Of a stretch of DNA of 35,127 nt, positions 1 through 7,496 are shown piece by piece. The position numbers and the translations under genes are program-made. The stretch is taken from the IMG/VR virus record IMGVR_UViG_3300033142_000579, positions 1 through 35,127 of that record; one strand, given 5' to 3'. The DNA is from a virus. The notes below the pieces were generated by a model, which was not told the DNA's origin, made no database searches, and saw only the letters and a program-made list of their open reading frames with translations. Numbering within the stretch: the stretch's first letter is position 1; every line of letters starts with the position of its first letter.

Positions 1-1316
1 GCTGCCTTTAGCTTGTTAATAGAACCCTGAAGACTATCGGCCAAGTCCTCATTCTTGCGCATTACAGCAATCGTGCTCTCTACGGCGAACTTAACTCTCT
101 CCTCTTCGTTGCCAAACTTCTCAACAGATTCTCTTAGCTTGTCGATATTTAGAGCATAGGCAAGTGTTTGTTCAATGTTTCGGCCACCAAAAGCTCGCGC
201 TAGTTCTTCAGAGATAGCAGTTCCAGCGGTATCACGAATTCTCTCTAGAACATCAAGAACGACCCTTAGTCCCTTAATTTGACCAGTAGTTGGGTCGATA
301 ATCTCAATGCCGCTGATTTCCTTAATCAACTTTTGGTTCTTTGCGGCGAATGTAATCATTCTTCTCAAGCCAGTTGATAGACGACTTACGCTAGCACCAG
401 TAACGTTGAAACCAGTGGCGATAAAGGCCATGGTCTGGTCTAGGTTGATATTCTGAACGTTTCTGAACGCCGAACCAACCCTACGCGTTGCCTCCATCAA
501 TTCCTTGACGTTAGCAATGGTCTTACTGGACGTTGCGGCAAGTTGACTGGAAATCTTCGTAAAGATGCCCATTTCTGTGGAGGCGTCCTTACTTACGCCA
601 ATGAACTGGAGCTTAATGGCAGTAAGGCTTCTTACGGCATCGGTAGCACTCAATAGTCCATCCTCAAGACGGACAAGTGTTGTTACGGCTGTAAGGAATT
701 CGCTACTTGCTGTCGCTGTTGCAGAACCGAGCTTTGTTGTTACGCCAATTAGGTCTTGACCAACACGAGCGGTCGTTAGAATGGCATCGGTAACATCTTC
801 TAGCGAAAGACCAAGTTTCCTAGCAGTATTGACAATTAGGTTAATGCCTGCCGAAGTTCTCCTGGCCTCAGACCCAAGCTTTTGGAAGGCTTTTGCTGTG
901 GTTCCCAGTTCCGACATCGCCTTTGAAAGACCTGAAATGTCACGCGTAAGACCCTTGGTTGCGTTACTTGTGTCTACGAAAATACGACCGCCACTGGCAA
1001 AGAATGAAAGCCTACGAGCTTGGGTGTCTAGTTTGACGATTTGCTGAACGGCAGATTTTAGCGCACCGATAGTAGCGAAAATAGCGGCTGCTGGAGCAGT
1101 CCATGCCATTAGTCTCTTGGCAGCAAATTGAACCTGTCTACCAAACTGGAACGCATTGGAGGTTCCTTGCTTGATAGCCTTGTTCAAATTGACTTGATTT
1201 TTGGTTACCCTATCAATCAGCCTAGAGCTTTGCCCCATGAATATCCTGTTGATATCCATTTGGGCTCTTTTGACCGATGCGGGGGAGATACCAACATCAA
1301 ATAGTATCTTAGCCAT
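1..1316 (-). CDS. Tail tape measure protein, N-terminal part (cut by window edge)
   Basis: The reading frame opens at ATG 1314-1316 behind AGGAG and stays open to base 1, giving about 438 codons without a stop, so only the N-terminus is present. The protein begins MAKILFDVGI and continues as a long alanine- and threonine-rich helical sequence. It includes a stretch ending GGRNIEQTLAYALN, of the kind found in TP901-type phage tape measure proteins. Such proteins sit inside the tail tube, set its length and are ejected with the DNA. Position supports the call: it follows the tail tube and three chaperone-like genes. The true length cannot be seen. A run of several + strand frames over this region is only the antisense of this gene. 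Confidence 0.85.
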   Translation of the reverse strand, partial: MAKILFDVGISPASVKRAQMDINRIFMGQSSRLIDRVTKNQVNLNKAIKQGTSNAFQFGRQVQFAAKRLMAWTAPAAAIFATIGALKSAVQQIVKLDTQARRLSFFASGGRIFVDTSNATKGLTRDISGLSKAMSELGTTAKAFQKLGSEARRTSAGINLIVNTARKLGLSLEDVTDAILTTARVGQDLIGVTTKLGSATATASSEFLTAVTTLVRLEDGLLSATDAVRSLTAIKLQFIGVSKDASTEMGIFTKISSQLAATSSKTIANVKELMEATRRVGSAFRNVQNINLDQTMAFIATGFNVTGASVSRLSTGLRRMITFAAKNQKLIKEISGIEIIDPTTGQIKGLRVVLDVLERIRDTAGTAISEELARAFGGRNIEQTLAYALNIDKLRESVEKFGNEEERVKFAVESTIAVMRKNEDLADSLQGSINKLKA

Positions 1317-1333
1317 TTGTTAATTCTCCTACG

Positions 1334-1375
1334 AAGAAAGACCATGTGCGCAGTTAATTATCTGAGCAACATGGC
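1334..1375 (-). terminator. Hairpin with T-rich tail before tape measure gene
   Basis: On the minus strand CCATGT (1370-1375) pairs with ACATGG (1343-1348). A further GC and CAG/CTG continue the stem with one bulge and one mismatch around an AT-rich loop. The stem is followed by TCTTTCTT. It lies in the 85-base gap between the chaperone-like gene and the tape measure start. It could be a weak intrinsic terminator or attenuator that lowers tape measure expression. The imperfect stem and broken T-run make this uncertain. Confidence 0.45.
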
Positions 1376-1401
1376 CTTTAGTTTAGTCCGTTTGAGAGGA
1401 T

Positions 1402-2148
1402 TTAGTCTTTGGGTGCAGCCTTCTTTTTCTTTTTCTTAGCCTTTTTTGGCTTTACTTCTTGTTCTTGTTCGTCAGCCTTGGTTTCTTTTGCTTCTTCCGC
1501 TTCTAGTTTCTCTTGCTCTTCTTTGGCCATTCTCTCTGAATAGTCTGTCAACCACCTGTTTTCAGAGTAGATTTGGCTAAGGTCGCTTGGAAGCTCCTCA
1601 CCCATAGTAACCTCTAGGGATGCAATTACCGTCTCCATGTAGGAGTCCCTAGCGGCCTGTTCTTCGCCTCGACTTTTGAATTCCTCTACACTCTTATATA
1701 CACGAGAACCGGCAGCCTTATGGTAGATACATTGAGTAACTAGGAACTGATTGCGCTCCTCACCACTAATAGACTCACATGTGTTTTCGGCAATCGAAAC
1801 CACTGGTTCATTGTGATTCATGAGTTCTGTTCTAAGCACTACAAGCTCTTCACACAAAGCCTTGGCTTCCTCATCCTCAAGTTCACCATCCTTGAGCTTC
1901 GCTTCTAGTTTAGCAATCTGAAGCTGGAACATTGCGGCTTCGCGTTCCTTATCGTCATCCCAAATGCCACGCTCACGTAGAATCTTCTCTACTTCTGAGG
2001 TAGTAAGGATACCGTCCCTAAAGCATTTCGAGAATGTCTTTTTGAAAACCAACTCTGCCTTGTTAAGTGCGCCTTGACTTGGTGGACGAAACTCCAAAAC
2101 CATGTCATTTCCGTCCTCGCCTTTTGTCGTGAAAACCCTAATCCTCAT
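1402..2148 (-). CDS. Putative tail assembly chaperone-like protein, 248 aa
   Basis: Not recognised by family. The protein is helical and charged, with a lysine-rich C-terminal tail (KPKKAKKKKKKAAPKD). An N-terminal segment, residues about 28-65, reads like the same region of the gene at 2459-3652: both contain a GILT...E...IL.ER...W pattern. Its place between tail tube and tape measure is where siphophages encode tail assembly chaperones, which bind the tape measure during tube polymerisation. No classic slippery heptamer linking it to a neighbour was seen. The stop is TAA. The chaperone role is inferred from position only. Confidence 0.55.
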   Translation of the reverse strand: MRIRVFTTKGEDGNDMVLEFRPPSQGALNKAELVFKKTFSKCFRDGILTTSEVEKILRERGIWDDDKEREAAMFQLQIAKLEAKLKDGELEDEEAKALCEELVVLRTELMNHNEPVVSIAENTCESISGEERNQFLVTQCIYHKAAGSRVYKSVEEFKSRGEEQAARDSYMETVIASLEVTMGEELPSDLSQIYSENRWLTDYSERMAKEEQEKLEAEEAKETKADEQEQEVKPKKAKKKKKKAAPKD

Positions 2149-2159
2149 CCTATCCTCCG

Positions 2160-2459
2160 TTATTCTGGTGGTGGGATAATCTTGAAATCAATGTGATAGT
2201 TCAAGAACTCAATGTTATACTGATTATCCAACTCAGATTCCATGTTCCGAATTTGGTCATTGCCAATATTCAATATTTTAGACCTTAGCTTCTTAAAGGT
2301 CTCATCTTCAAGTAGACCGTCAGCCCTCTCTTTATCAAGGGCGTCAAGAATCCCCACATAAATGCGCTTCATCTTGTGACGGACGCTAGCCTTCAACTTC
2401 TTTTTTGACTTATCAGACCAATTGTCTGTTTTTTTGTCAACGTGTTTGCCAAGCCTCAT
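2160..2459 (-). CDS. Small basic helical protein, chaperone region, 99 aa
   Basis: A lysine-rich N-terminus is followed by a helical segment, RIYVGILDALDKERADGLL, that resembles the shared segment of the two flanking genes. The ATG overlaps the TGA of the upstream gene by one base (TGATG), so translation is probably coupled. Function is unknown. Context suggests tail assembly. It may be a third, shortened copy of the chaperone-like domain. Confidence 0.6.
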   Translation of the reverse strand: MRLGKHVDKKTDNWSDKSKKKLKASVRHKMKRIYVGILDALDKERADGLLEDETFKKLRSKILNIGNDQIRNMESELDNQYNIEFLNYHIDFKIIPPPE

Positions 2460-3652
2460 CAGATTGTCCCTCCTGGGAACTGCTTGAATGCGCTCCGTCC
2501 ACCCTGTCGCCCACCTCGTCCACTACGGCTCTTCTTATCCAGCACTGCGTCGGTAGAACCGATTATTCTTCGCGCATTTCTATTTTGACGATTGCGCAAA
2601 TCCTTTTCGTTCAATACCTTGTTATTCTGGATTCTATCAAGTTCTTTAGATTTGAACTTACGAGAAAGAGATGAGTTTAGCTCATCAACATCGGCTGCGT
2701 CGGGTGCGTTCGGGTTAATGTCTGGATTGGTAACAATAAAAACTTCGCCATGTCTTCCAACGTCATGTGACACCTTGATGCCACGACCAACGTCTTCTTT
2801 AGTGTCAGAAGACTTGAATACATTCTTCTTACGTTGCTTGTCTTGTGCCTCAAACCAGGCGTCTAGTTTAGCATCGTTTTCAATAACTTCATCTGGAGGA
2901 GGCTCTGGCGCTTCATATACTGAATCATATACCTGACTCCAGTATAGTAGATTTTGCTGGTTATTGTCAAATTCAATTATTGGTTTTCCAAATAAATTAT
3001 CCACGTTACTTTTCGCACCATTCCATCTAAATCGCCAAGAAGAACTTCTAGCAACTTCTCTCGTTTCACCCAAAGATACAACGTCGTCTTTTGCTAGTGC
3101 GACAATTAGTTCACCAATGAAAGTTACATCTGTTTCATCCAAGAAGTCATCCCAGGTTTTCCATAACCTCTTATCGTTCTCATCATACGATAAGCAGTAG
3201 GCCAGTGCAAGACTTCTAGCTTCTTCTGCATATACTTCTGCTGAAACGGCAAACATAGACCGCTTCTTTTGCTCTAGTTGTTGTAATGCTCTGTTTTGAG
3301 CCTCTATAACCTTGACTGTTCGTTTGAATATCCTGGAGTTTTTCTTTACGTCGTGTATTTCTTTCTTTAACTCTTTAATTCGTTCTTTGGCTCGCTTGAT
3401 AGCATCGTCCTCATGTGGACCCCAAAGAATGCGCTCATTCAAAATGCGCTTAAGCTCGAAGCGAGTTAAAATACCAGTAGATACAGCTTCCTTGTATGCC
3501 CTATCATAAATGAAGGACACGAAGCCTTTTTGTCTGCTATTAAGGGATTTGAGTATGACAATCTGTTCCTTGCCACGTCCATTTTGAACGTAATGATACC
3601 TTGCTCCCCATGTGATTTTAGCAATCCTATCCTCAATCTCCTCTGGAGACAC
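2459..3652 (-). CDS. Putative tail assembly chaperone-like protein, 397 aa
   Basis: It starts at GTG (3650-3652) behind AGGGGG. There are three visible parts: an N-terminal helical domain with a GILTRFELKRILNER segment shared with the 248-aa gene downstream; a charged coiled-coil-like region (KRAKERIKELKKEIHDVKK); and a basic, arginine- and glycine-rich C-terminus (KKSRSGRGGRQGGRS) that looks disordered. It directly follows the tail tube gene after a strong hairpin. Siphophages often place tail assembly chaperones here, but nothing in the sequence proves that role. The stop is TGA and is coupled to the next ATG. Confidence 0.55.
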   Translation of the reverse strand: MSPEEIEDRIAKITWGARYHYVQNGRGKEQIVILKSLNSRQKGFVSFIYDRAYKEAVSTGILTRFELKRILNERILWGPHEDDAIKRAKERIKELKKEIHDVKKNSRIFKRTVKVIEAQNRALQQLEQKKRSMFAVSAEVYAEEARSLALAYCLSYDENDKRLWKTWDDFLDETDVTFIGELIVALAKDDVVSLGETREVARSSSWRFRWNGAKSNVDNLFGKPIIEFDNNQQNLLYWSQVYDSVYEAPEPPPDEVIENDAKLDAWFEAQDKQRKKNVFKSSDTKEDVGRGIKVSHDVGRHGEVFIVTNPDINPNAPDAADVDELNSSLSRKFKSKELDRIQNNKVLNEKDLRNRQNRNARRIIGSTDAVLDKKSRSGRGGRQGGRSAFKQFPGGTI

Positions 3653-3673
3653 ACCAACCCCCTATAGGGTTAA

Positions 3674-3694
3674 GGGGCGAGCAAAGCTCACCCC
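3674..3694 (-). terminator. Strong GC hairpin downstream of tail tube gene
   Basis: On the minus strand GGGGTGAGC, loop TTT, GCTCGCCCC forms a 9-bp stem with one G-T pair, starting 21 bases after the tail tube stop. It is followed by TTAACCCTATAGGG rather than a T-run, so it is not a textbook Rho-independent terminator. It may stabilise the 3' end of the tail tube transcript or attenuate read-through into the chaperone genes. The adjacent CCCTATAGGG (3659-3668) is itself a perfect palindrome. Confidence 0.5.
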
Positions 3695-3715
3695 GGACCT
3701 TTCCTTAGCCAAATC

Positions 3716-4873
3716 TTACTGGAACACCTCATGCGTGATTGTCAAATCGTTGAAGGTGCTGTAGTTGTAAGTCGCACTCATGTTATCGCCACCGGCTTCT
3801 CCACCAGTTAGGTCGATAGACTGCAAGCGACTCTTCGTTCCAAGGTTAATCCTCAAGCCTTCACATAGCTTGATGATAATTTCCTGGTCGCTGGTGTTCT
3901 CGGCTACAACGCAGTTCTCTGCTTCGTAGGAGATGGCATCGACCAAATCACCCTGAGAAGTAATTGCTTCGATGGAACAAGTAACCTCTACTGGATAGGA
4001 AACATACTTGAAGAACGGACGCTTGGAGCCAAGCTCGAAGATGTCCTCACGTCCAAGGTCACAGGAAATCGTGATGCCCTGGAGATGCTCAGTAATGTTC
4101 GCTAGTGTTCCTGAAGAACTAACACCAGGAATTTCGGTTGGCAGACGAGACTGGATAAGGTCGAAACCTTCGCGCCTCTCAACACCAGAACCGACAACTG
4201 TAGCGCTCTCGCCACCAGTAGTCGTGAATGGAATAATTCCACCAGGGAAAGGAGCATAAACGCCACTTGGGTAACCTAGCTGCGTCTGGGTGCTTCCTTG
4301 GTCATCAAGTCCGCTTCCACGAGCAAGCGAAATTGGTAGTGGGTCTCCACCCTCGAAGTTGGACCAAATCTTGTCGTTACCTACTAGGGTCGCAGACTCG
4401 GTAAAGTTTCCATCTACTGGGAAAGAGTAGTTGATGGAACTTAGATACATACCGGAACCGTATGCCATGGATAGTGGAGTTCCTACAGCATTCGTCTGAG
4501 TGTCTGCATAGATAGGAACGGCAATATCTGCTCTATAGCTGGCAGTTCTTCCGATAAGTGTTTGTGTTCCGCGAGGGCCAGTAGTCATAAACCAGAGAGG
4601 CTTGGTTCCATCAAGAACCTTCTCAATGGTAAACTCAATCTCTGGCTCAAGCTCTACATACTCATATAGCTGGATTTGACCAAGCTGGAAAACTTGCTCG
4701 AAGTTGAATGTTGTTGTCATTCCGACTGACTGAACACCGCGTGGGATATCCCAGCGACCGGAAGGAGCAACGTCAACTCCTGCGATAATTGGAACTACTT
4801 CATTAGTAGGTGTAGTCCCATTCTCTTTAATTGCTACGCTGTGAATAGCATAGAATACTCTGTTGTTAGGCAT
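3716..4873 (-). CDS. Major tail tube protein, 385 aa
   Basis: A beta-rich protein without signal peptide or membrane segment. It has the hallmarks of phage tail tube subunits: alternating short strands, many Gly/Thr/Ser, and phrases such as MTTTFNFEQVFQLGQIQLYEYVE, which is typical of proteins whose subunits measure interactions along the tube. At 385 residues it is longer than lambda gpV. It has its own spaced upstream region with a GGTGTATAAT motif and GGAGGG before ATG, and is followed by a strong hairpin. Both suggest a highly expressed separate unit. It lies between the neck genes and the chaperone/tape-measure block, the standard place. No sheath gene lies beside it, which argues for a non-contractile tail. 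Confidence 0.7.
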   Translation of the reverse strand: MPNNRVFYAIHSVAIKENGTTPTNEVVPIIAGVDVAPSGRWDIPRGVQSVGMTTTFNFEQVFQLGQIQLYEYVELEPEIEFTIEKVLDGTKPLWFMTTGPRGTQTLIGRTASYRADIAVPIYADTQTNAVGTPLSMAYGSGMYLSSINYSFPVDGNFTESATLVGNDKIWSNFEGGDPLPISLARGSGLDDQGSTQTQLGYPSGVYAPFPGGIIPFTTTGGESATVVGSGVERREGFDLIQSRLPTEIPGVSSSGTLANITEHLQGITISCDLGREDIFELGSKRPFFKYVSYPVEVTCSIEAITSQGDLVDAISYEAENCVVAENTSDQEIIIKLCEGLRINLGTKSRLQSIDLTGGEAGGDNMSATYNYSTFNDLTITHEVFQ

Positions 4874-4926
4874 TTTCTACTCCCTCCGAATTAGGACTGC
4901 TGATGTCTAAAACCACTGGCTACTTG

Positions 4927-4936
4927 ATTATACACC
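4927..4936 (-). promoter_or_regulatory. GGTGTATAA motif upstream of tail tube gene
   Basis: GGTGTATAAT on the minus strand, 54 bases before the tail tube ATG. It is one of seven similar sites ahead of leftward genes and a candidate late-promoter -10 element. No good -35 hexamer is present. Confidence 0.45.
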
Positions 4937-4942
4937 AAACAC

Positions 4943-5863
4943 CTAAAAGTTCGGGTATACTCTAGCGTTAAAGTTGATTCTGCTACGTTCCACTTCGAAC
5001 AGTGGCACATCTTTCGTTGGTCCAGTCTGGTCTAGATAAATACGCCTCCAAAAATATGGACCATTGACATCAGCCAAGGTTGAATAGCTTGTAAAGCTCG
5101 GGTTGCGCTCCCCTCTACTTAAGAGCGGATATTGAGCCGTATTGAAATTGATTCCAAGAAGCACTTGTCTTTGTTCATCCGCAAGAATGTCTTCAATCAT
5201 ATCCCTTTGGAAATCATCGCGTGCCCATACATGGAATACACCGAAATAATCAGCCACGAGAGACCTCCAGCCAAGTTCGTATCCACTTGACTGTCTAGAC
5301 AGAATATCAATGAATACAGCGGGAAGTGTTCTAGAATCAGATGTTGGATAACTCTCTACTCCCGTTTGTGCTGGATTATCTTTCATGGATGTTTCAATTT
5401 GCAAAGGCATATTTTCGTTATTGAACACATTTGCAAAATCAACTGTAACTTCCTTGAATGAATAGTCTGCTTGAATTACCGGGCTTCCAGCGAGTGGACT
5501 GTCGAAAATTACCCTTCCATTTGGATAATCAATTATGTGTGCATATGTTCCGGTGGTTTCTGTTGTCTGATGAAAGGTCCCATCTACTATAACACCAGAT
5601 ACTACAATTGGGGCAGAAATTACCCCAACTTCAATCGGAATAATTCCGCTCTCATAGACCCAATTCTTGTATGGGCTCTGGAACACAGTTCCATCTACTG
5701 GAAACGTTGGGTCATTTGATGGTCGCAGGCGACTTATATCATTACCATACACATCGGTCGCACCGGACGCAATCGTGGTAAATAGCCCATGCCTGAGAAA
5801 TAGGTCGTTAAGCCACAATTCTAGGTTTGACTTCAATAGTGCTTTCTTTCCCATTGTAGCCAT
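4943..5863 (-). CDS. Virion structural protein, neck/tail region, 306 aa
   Basis: The protein starts with a helical segment (LELWLNDLFLRHGLFTTIASGATDVYGNDI) and then becomes beta-rich, with phrases like GRVIFDSPLAGSPVIQADYSF that are common in phage structural proteins. Its ATG overlaps the preceding stop (TAATG). The stop is TAG. By position, between connector genes and tail tube, it may be a tail terminator or neck protein, but no family was recognised. Length and lack of catalytic motifs favour a structural role. Confidence 0.6.
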   Translation of the reverse strand: MATMGKKALLKSNLELWLNDLFLRHGLFTTIASGATDVYGNDISRLRPSNDPTFPVDGTVFQSPYKNWVYESGIIPIEVGVISAPIVVSGVIVDGTFHQTTETTGTYAHIIDYPNGRVIFDSPLAGSPVIQADYSFKEVTVDFANVFNNENMPLQIETSMKDNPAQTGVESYPTSDSRTLPAVFIDILSRQSSGYELGWRSLVADYFGVFHVWARDDFQRDMIEDILADEQRQVLLGINFNTAQYPLLSRGERNPSFTSYSTLADVNGPYFWRRIYLDQTGPTKDVPLFEVERSRINFNARVYPNF

Positions 5864-6507
5864 TACATTCTTCTCCTAGGTGTTAGAATTTTAGCACCAC
5901 GAGACTTAATTGCTCTGGCAGCATCAACTCTGACATCATCCATCGTATCTAGCAGTATAAACAGCCTCGGTAGAAACATCCATAGACCGCCAGAAATCAT
6001 TATGCCTCTACCAGTTCTCGATGTTTTCGGAATAGGTAGATGCCTACTAAACCTAGCACCAACAATGGTTTTACCGTCGATAAACCACTCCATCCATGGA
6101 ATGTTAGGAAAAGCCGTATCTGAAACTTCAACATTGCATTCGGGTGCATCAAACCATATATCTGTATTTAGATTTATTTCAACAGTTCCATTTCCTCCTA
6201 TGCCACCGATAACCTTCACCGTCATAACCTTAGAAGGATGTTTTGGAGACAACAACTTCCATGCACCCTGAGTTTTGTCTGTCCTAAGCGCCCCTCCAGT
6301 TCCAATACCCAGTTGAGCAGCCTCATCGTCAGAAGGAATGAATCTCTCCTTGTTTTCAGTAATGGTCCGCTCAACAGCATCCTCGACTAGTGGCTTTAGG
6401 TTTGCAAAGTTGTCCTTGAACTCTCTACGTATGAACTGGCCGAAAAGGTTCTTGGCCTTCTCTAAGCTACCTCTCACGATTTTGAATTCAATTAGTTCTT
6501 TGGCCAT
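5863..6507 (-). CDS. Neck or tail-completion-like protein, 214 aa
   Basis: A helical N-terminus (residues 1-55, many Lys/Glu) is followed by a mixed region and a strongly basic C-terminus ending TPRRRM. It lies in the neck cluster, overlapping its neighbours on both sides at start and stop. The place and the helical start would fit an HK97 gp10-like or minor neck component, but no diagnostic motif is visible, so the function is left open. Confidence 0.55.
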   Translation of the reverse strand: MAKELIEFKIVRGSLEKAKNLFGQFIRREFKDNFANLKPLVEDAVERTITENKERFIPSDDEAAQLGIGTGGALRTDKTQGAWKLLSPKHPSKVMTVKVIGGIGGNGTVEINLNTDIWFDAPECNVEVSDTAFPNIPWMEWFIDGKTIVGARFSRHLPIPKTSRTGRGIMISGGLWMFLPRLFILLDTMDDVRVDAARAIKSRGAKILTPRRRM

Positions 6508-7025
6508 TACTTATCCATTTTCTTCCATGTGGCAACCACGTATAGAACTGTTCCGGCAAATCCTGTCTTTTCTAGGTCCCCATGTAGTTTGTATTCCTCT
6601 CCATCTATCGTGGCCCCAAGGCACTTTTGTAGATGAGTGTATGCGATAAGAGCCATCTTTGTTCTAACTACTCTTTGTGATATTCTTCCTGCTGGAGTAT
6701 CTTGTCCACCACTATCGGCACTCTCAAGTGGCATATCTATATGTCTGATGTTTGCCTTATATGTAGTGTAGCGATGTTCGAGTAGGTATCCTTCGCCCTT
6801 ACATGTGCTACAAATGCCACCAGTGGCACTTATGAATTTCTTATAGGCAGAGTTGAATCTGCACGAACCAGGACATTGCGACTTTTCTGGAGGAAGATGT
6901 ATAATCACATCGCGGCCTCCCTGCAACATTGTGTCCATTGAAATTTTGAACTTAGCAATCAGGCTTGGAATTAGCGTGCTGCTTGAGTCCGGATGGAAAT
7001 ATTCGCTATTTGCTACTTCACCCAT
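6507..7025 (-). CDS. Neck-region protein with Cys motif, 172 aa
   Basis: The start chosen is ATG 7023-7025 (MGEVANSEYF), because AGGAG lies five bases upstream and the previous gene stops at 7034. A longer frame back to 7070 would overlap that gene. Residues around the middle hold CPGSC and CSTCKG, a C-x3-C plus C-x2-C pair that could bind zinc. Phage neck and head-closure proteins in this position sometimes carry such a ribbon. No family was recognised. The stop TAA touches the next gene. Confidence 0.6.
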   Translation of the reverse strand: MGEVANSEYFHPDSSSTLIPSLIAKFKISMDTMLQGGRDVIIHLPPEKSQCPGSCRFNSAYKKFISATGGICSTCKGEGYLLEHRYTTYKANIRHIDMPLESADSGGQDTPAGRISQRVVRTKMALIAYTHLQKCLGATIDGEEYKLHGDLEKTGFAGTVLYVVATWKKMDK

Positions 7026-7033
7026 GACAACTC

Positions 7034-7417
7034 CTAGTAGATAAGTCTTCCAGAGGTATTCGCCATACAATAAAGTTTCACTGCCTCAGTCAGTTCGGCA
7101 CATGGACTGTATGTGCTATCAAAGAATGTGCCACGGCCAATTGTCTGGCCGCGAGTGTCGAGCTTCTGTTCTCCATCGACCGCAAGGAGCCCAGCAGTGC
7201 CGTCTGTTAATTCCTGCTGGAATTCTCTAGAGGCTATCATGCACTCGGCCTGAAGGAGCACCATGTCCTCAAGGTCGTCATTGTCAGGGGTTACTACGCC
7301 GCTTGCGCTGACTGAAAGCTGGTCGCTCGTTCCAGTCAAATGGAGACGACGGTTAATTCGTCTCCCTGCTTTTTGTAGTATGGAAATTAGTGTGGCATCT
7401 GTGAAGCGCGCTGCCAT
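7034..7417 (-). CDS. Head-tail connector (adaptor-like) protein, 127 aa
   Basis: A short, mostly helical protein: ATLISILQKAGRRINRRLHL, then a loop, then DLEDMVLLQAECMIASREFQQEL. This is the layout of phage head-to-tail adaptor proteins that bind under the portal. It starts at ATG behind AGGAGG, with a possible promoter (TATAAT) upstream. It is the first gene of the neck cluster. Assignment rests on length, helical pattern and place. Confidence 0.6.
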   Translation of the reverse strand: MAARFTDATLISILQKAGRRINRRLHLTGTSDQLSVSASGVVTPDNDDLEDMVLLQAECMIASREFQQELTDGTAGLLAVDGEQKLDTRGQTIGRGTFFDSTYSPCAELTEAVKLYCMANTSGRLIY

Positions 7418-7445
7418 GATTCCTCCTAAGTGTAAGTTCTATGAA

Positions 7446-7476
7446 ATTATACACTCACCAACGGGGCAGTGGTCAA
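7446..7476 (-). promoter_or_regulatory. Possible promoter upstream of connector gene
   Basis: On the minus strand TTGACC (7471-7476) and TATAAT (7446-7451) are separated by 19 bases, two more than the sigma-70 optimum. The TATAAT is part of AGTGTATAAT, a version of the GGTGTATAA motif seen before six other leftward genes. The start codon of the connector gene lies 28 bases further on. Confidence 0.5.
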
Positions 7477-7496
7477 AATAGGCAACACGCCTGATA

